Origin: Veillonella sp.
Lineage (GTDB): Bacteria > Bacillota > Negativicutes > Veillonellales > Veillonellaceae
NCBI GenBank assembly: GCA_019419725.1
Contig: DXZL01000025.1
Location: 1-15,799 of the forward strand
Direction of reading: 5' to 3'
DNA: 15,799 nucleotides
Positions 15,781 through 15,799 of this stretch are shown here, one piece after another; within the stretch, counting starts at the first letter, position 1; every line of letters starts with the position of its first letter. Position numbers and translations under genes: made by a program. Below the pieces are notes generated by a model. It did not search any database, had not been told where the DNA came from, and saw only the letters and a program-made list of their open reading frames with translations.

Positions 15781-15797
15781 ACGGGCTATAAGCCCGT
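15781..15797. repeat. Second hairpin next to the first
   Basis: ACGGGCT (15781-15787) pairs with AGCCCGT (15791-15797) around a three-base loop. It stands five bases from the first hairpin and shares the ACGGG core, so the two form a paired structure. The element continues, or ends, beyond the window edge. Confidence 0.55.
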
Positions 15798-15799
15798 AG

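Noticed and set aside
15492..15782. A complete 96-residue protein starting with GTG at 15780-15782.
   Set aside because: The first dozen codons are simply the hairpin sequence, there is no ribosome binding site, and the rest resembles only the C-terminal third of a larger oxidoreductase.

Overview
The window looks like a chromosomal segment of a low-GC diderm Firmicute, most likely Veillonella or a close relative in the Negativicutes. This rests on AT-rich sequence, strong AGGAGG-type ribosome binding sites, TTG and GTG starts, and a SpoIID-domain protein in the same gene string as ruvCAB, queA-tgt and yajC-secDF. The genus is inferred from protein style and gene order; no search was run. Every supportable gene lies on the minus strand, so transcription runs from high to low coordinates.

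Right end (15492-15799): the 3' part of an atypical short-chain dehydrogenase gene (TIP30/HTATIP2-like). It is cut off at its 5' side by two perfect hairpins, which probably mark the edge of an insertion or a palindromic repeat.

Next (10657-15417) is a tightly packed string: a DUF4178-type membrane protein, a DUF350 four-helix membrane protein, a small two-helix protein with a basic Ser/Gly tail, a glutathionylspermidine-synthetase-like ATP-grasp ligase, a SPOUT-type RNA methyltransferase and YebC. It ends in a strong terminator at 10618-10646. The first four genes match in kind and order the poorly understood yjfK-L-M-C genes of E. coli. This is the least explained system in the window: a probable peptide or polyamine ligase with dedicated membrane partners.

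Then (1396-10547) comes a ten-gene run of housekeeping genes from a TATAAT promoter: ruvC, ruvA, ruvB (Holliday junction processing), a secreted SpoIID/LytB protein, queA and tgt (tRNA queuosine), yajC, a 5-formyltetrahydrofolate cyclo-ligase, secD and secF (protein export). Spacing is 0-21 bp or overlapping, except for a 77-bp gap before yajC that has a candidate internal promoter. A 13-bp hairpin terminator closes the run.

Left end (1-1310): an MFS efflux-type transporter with its own promoter and two small palindromes upstream that could be operators. Positions 1-69 are AT-rich with nothing recognisable. I saw no rRNA, tRNA, CRISPR array or complete mobile element.
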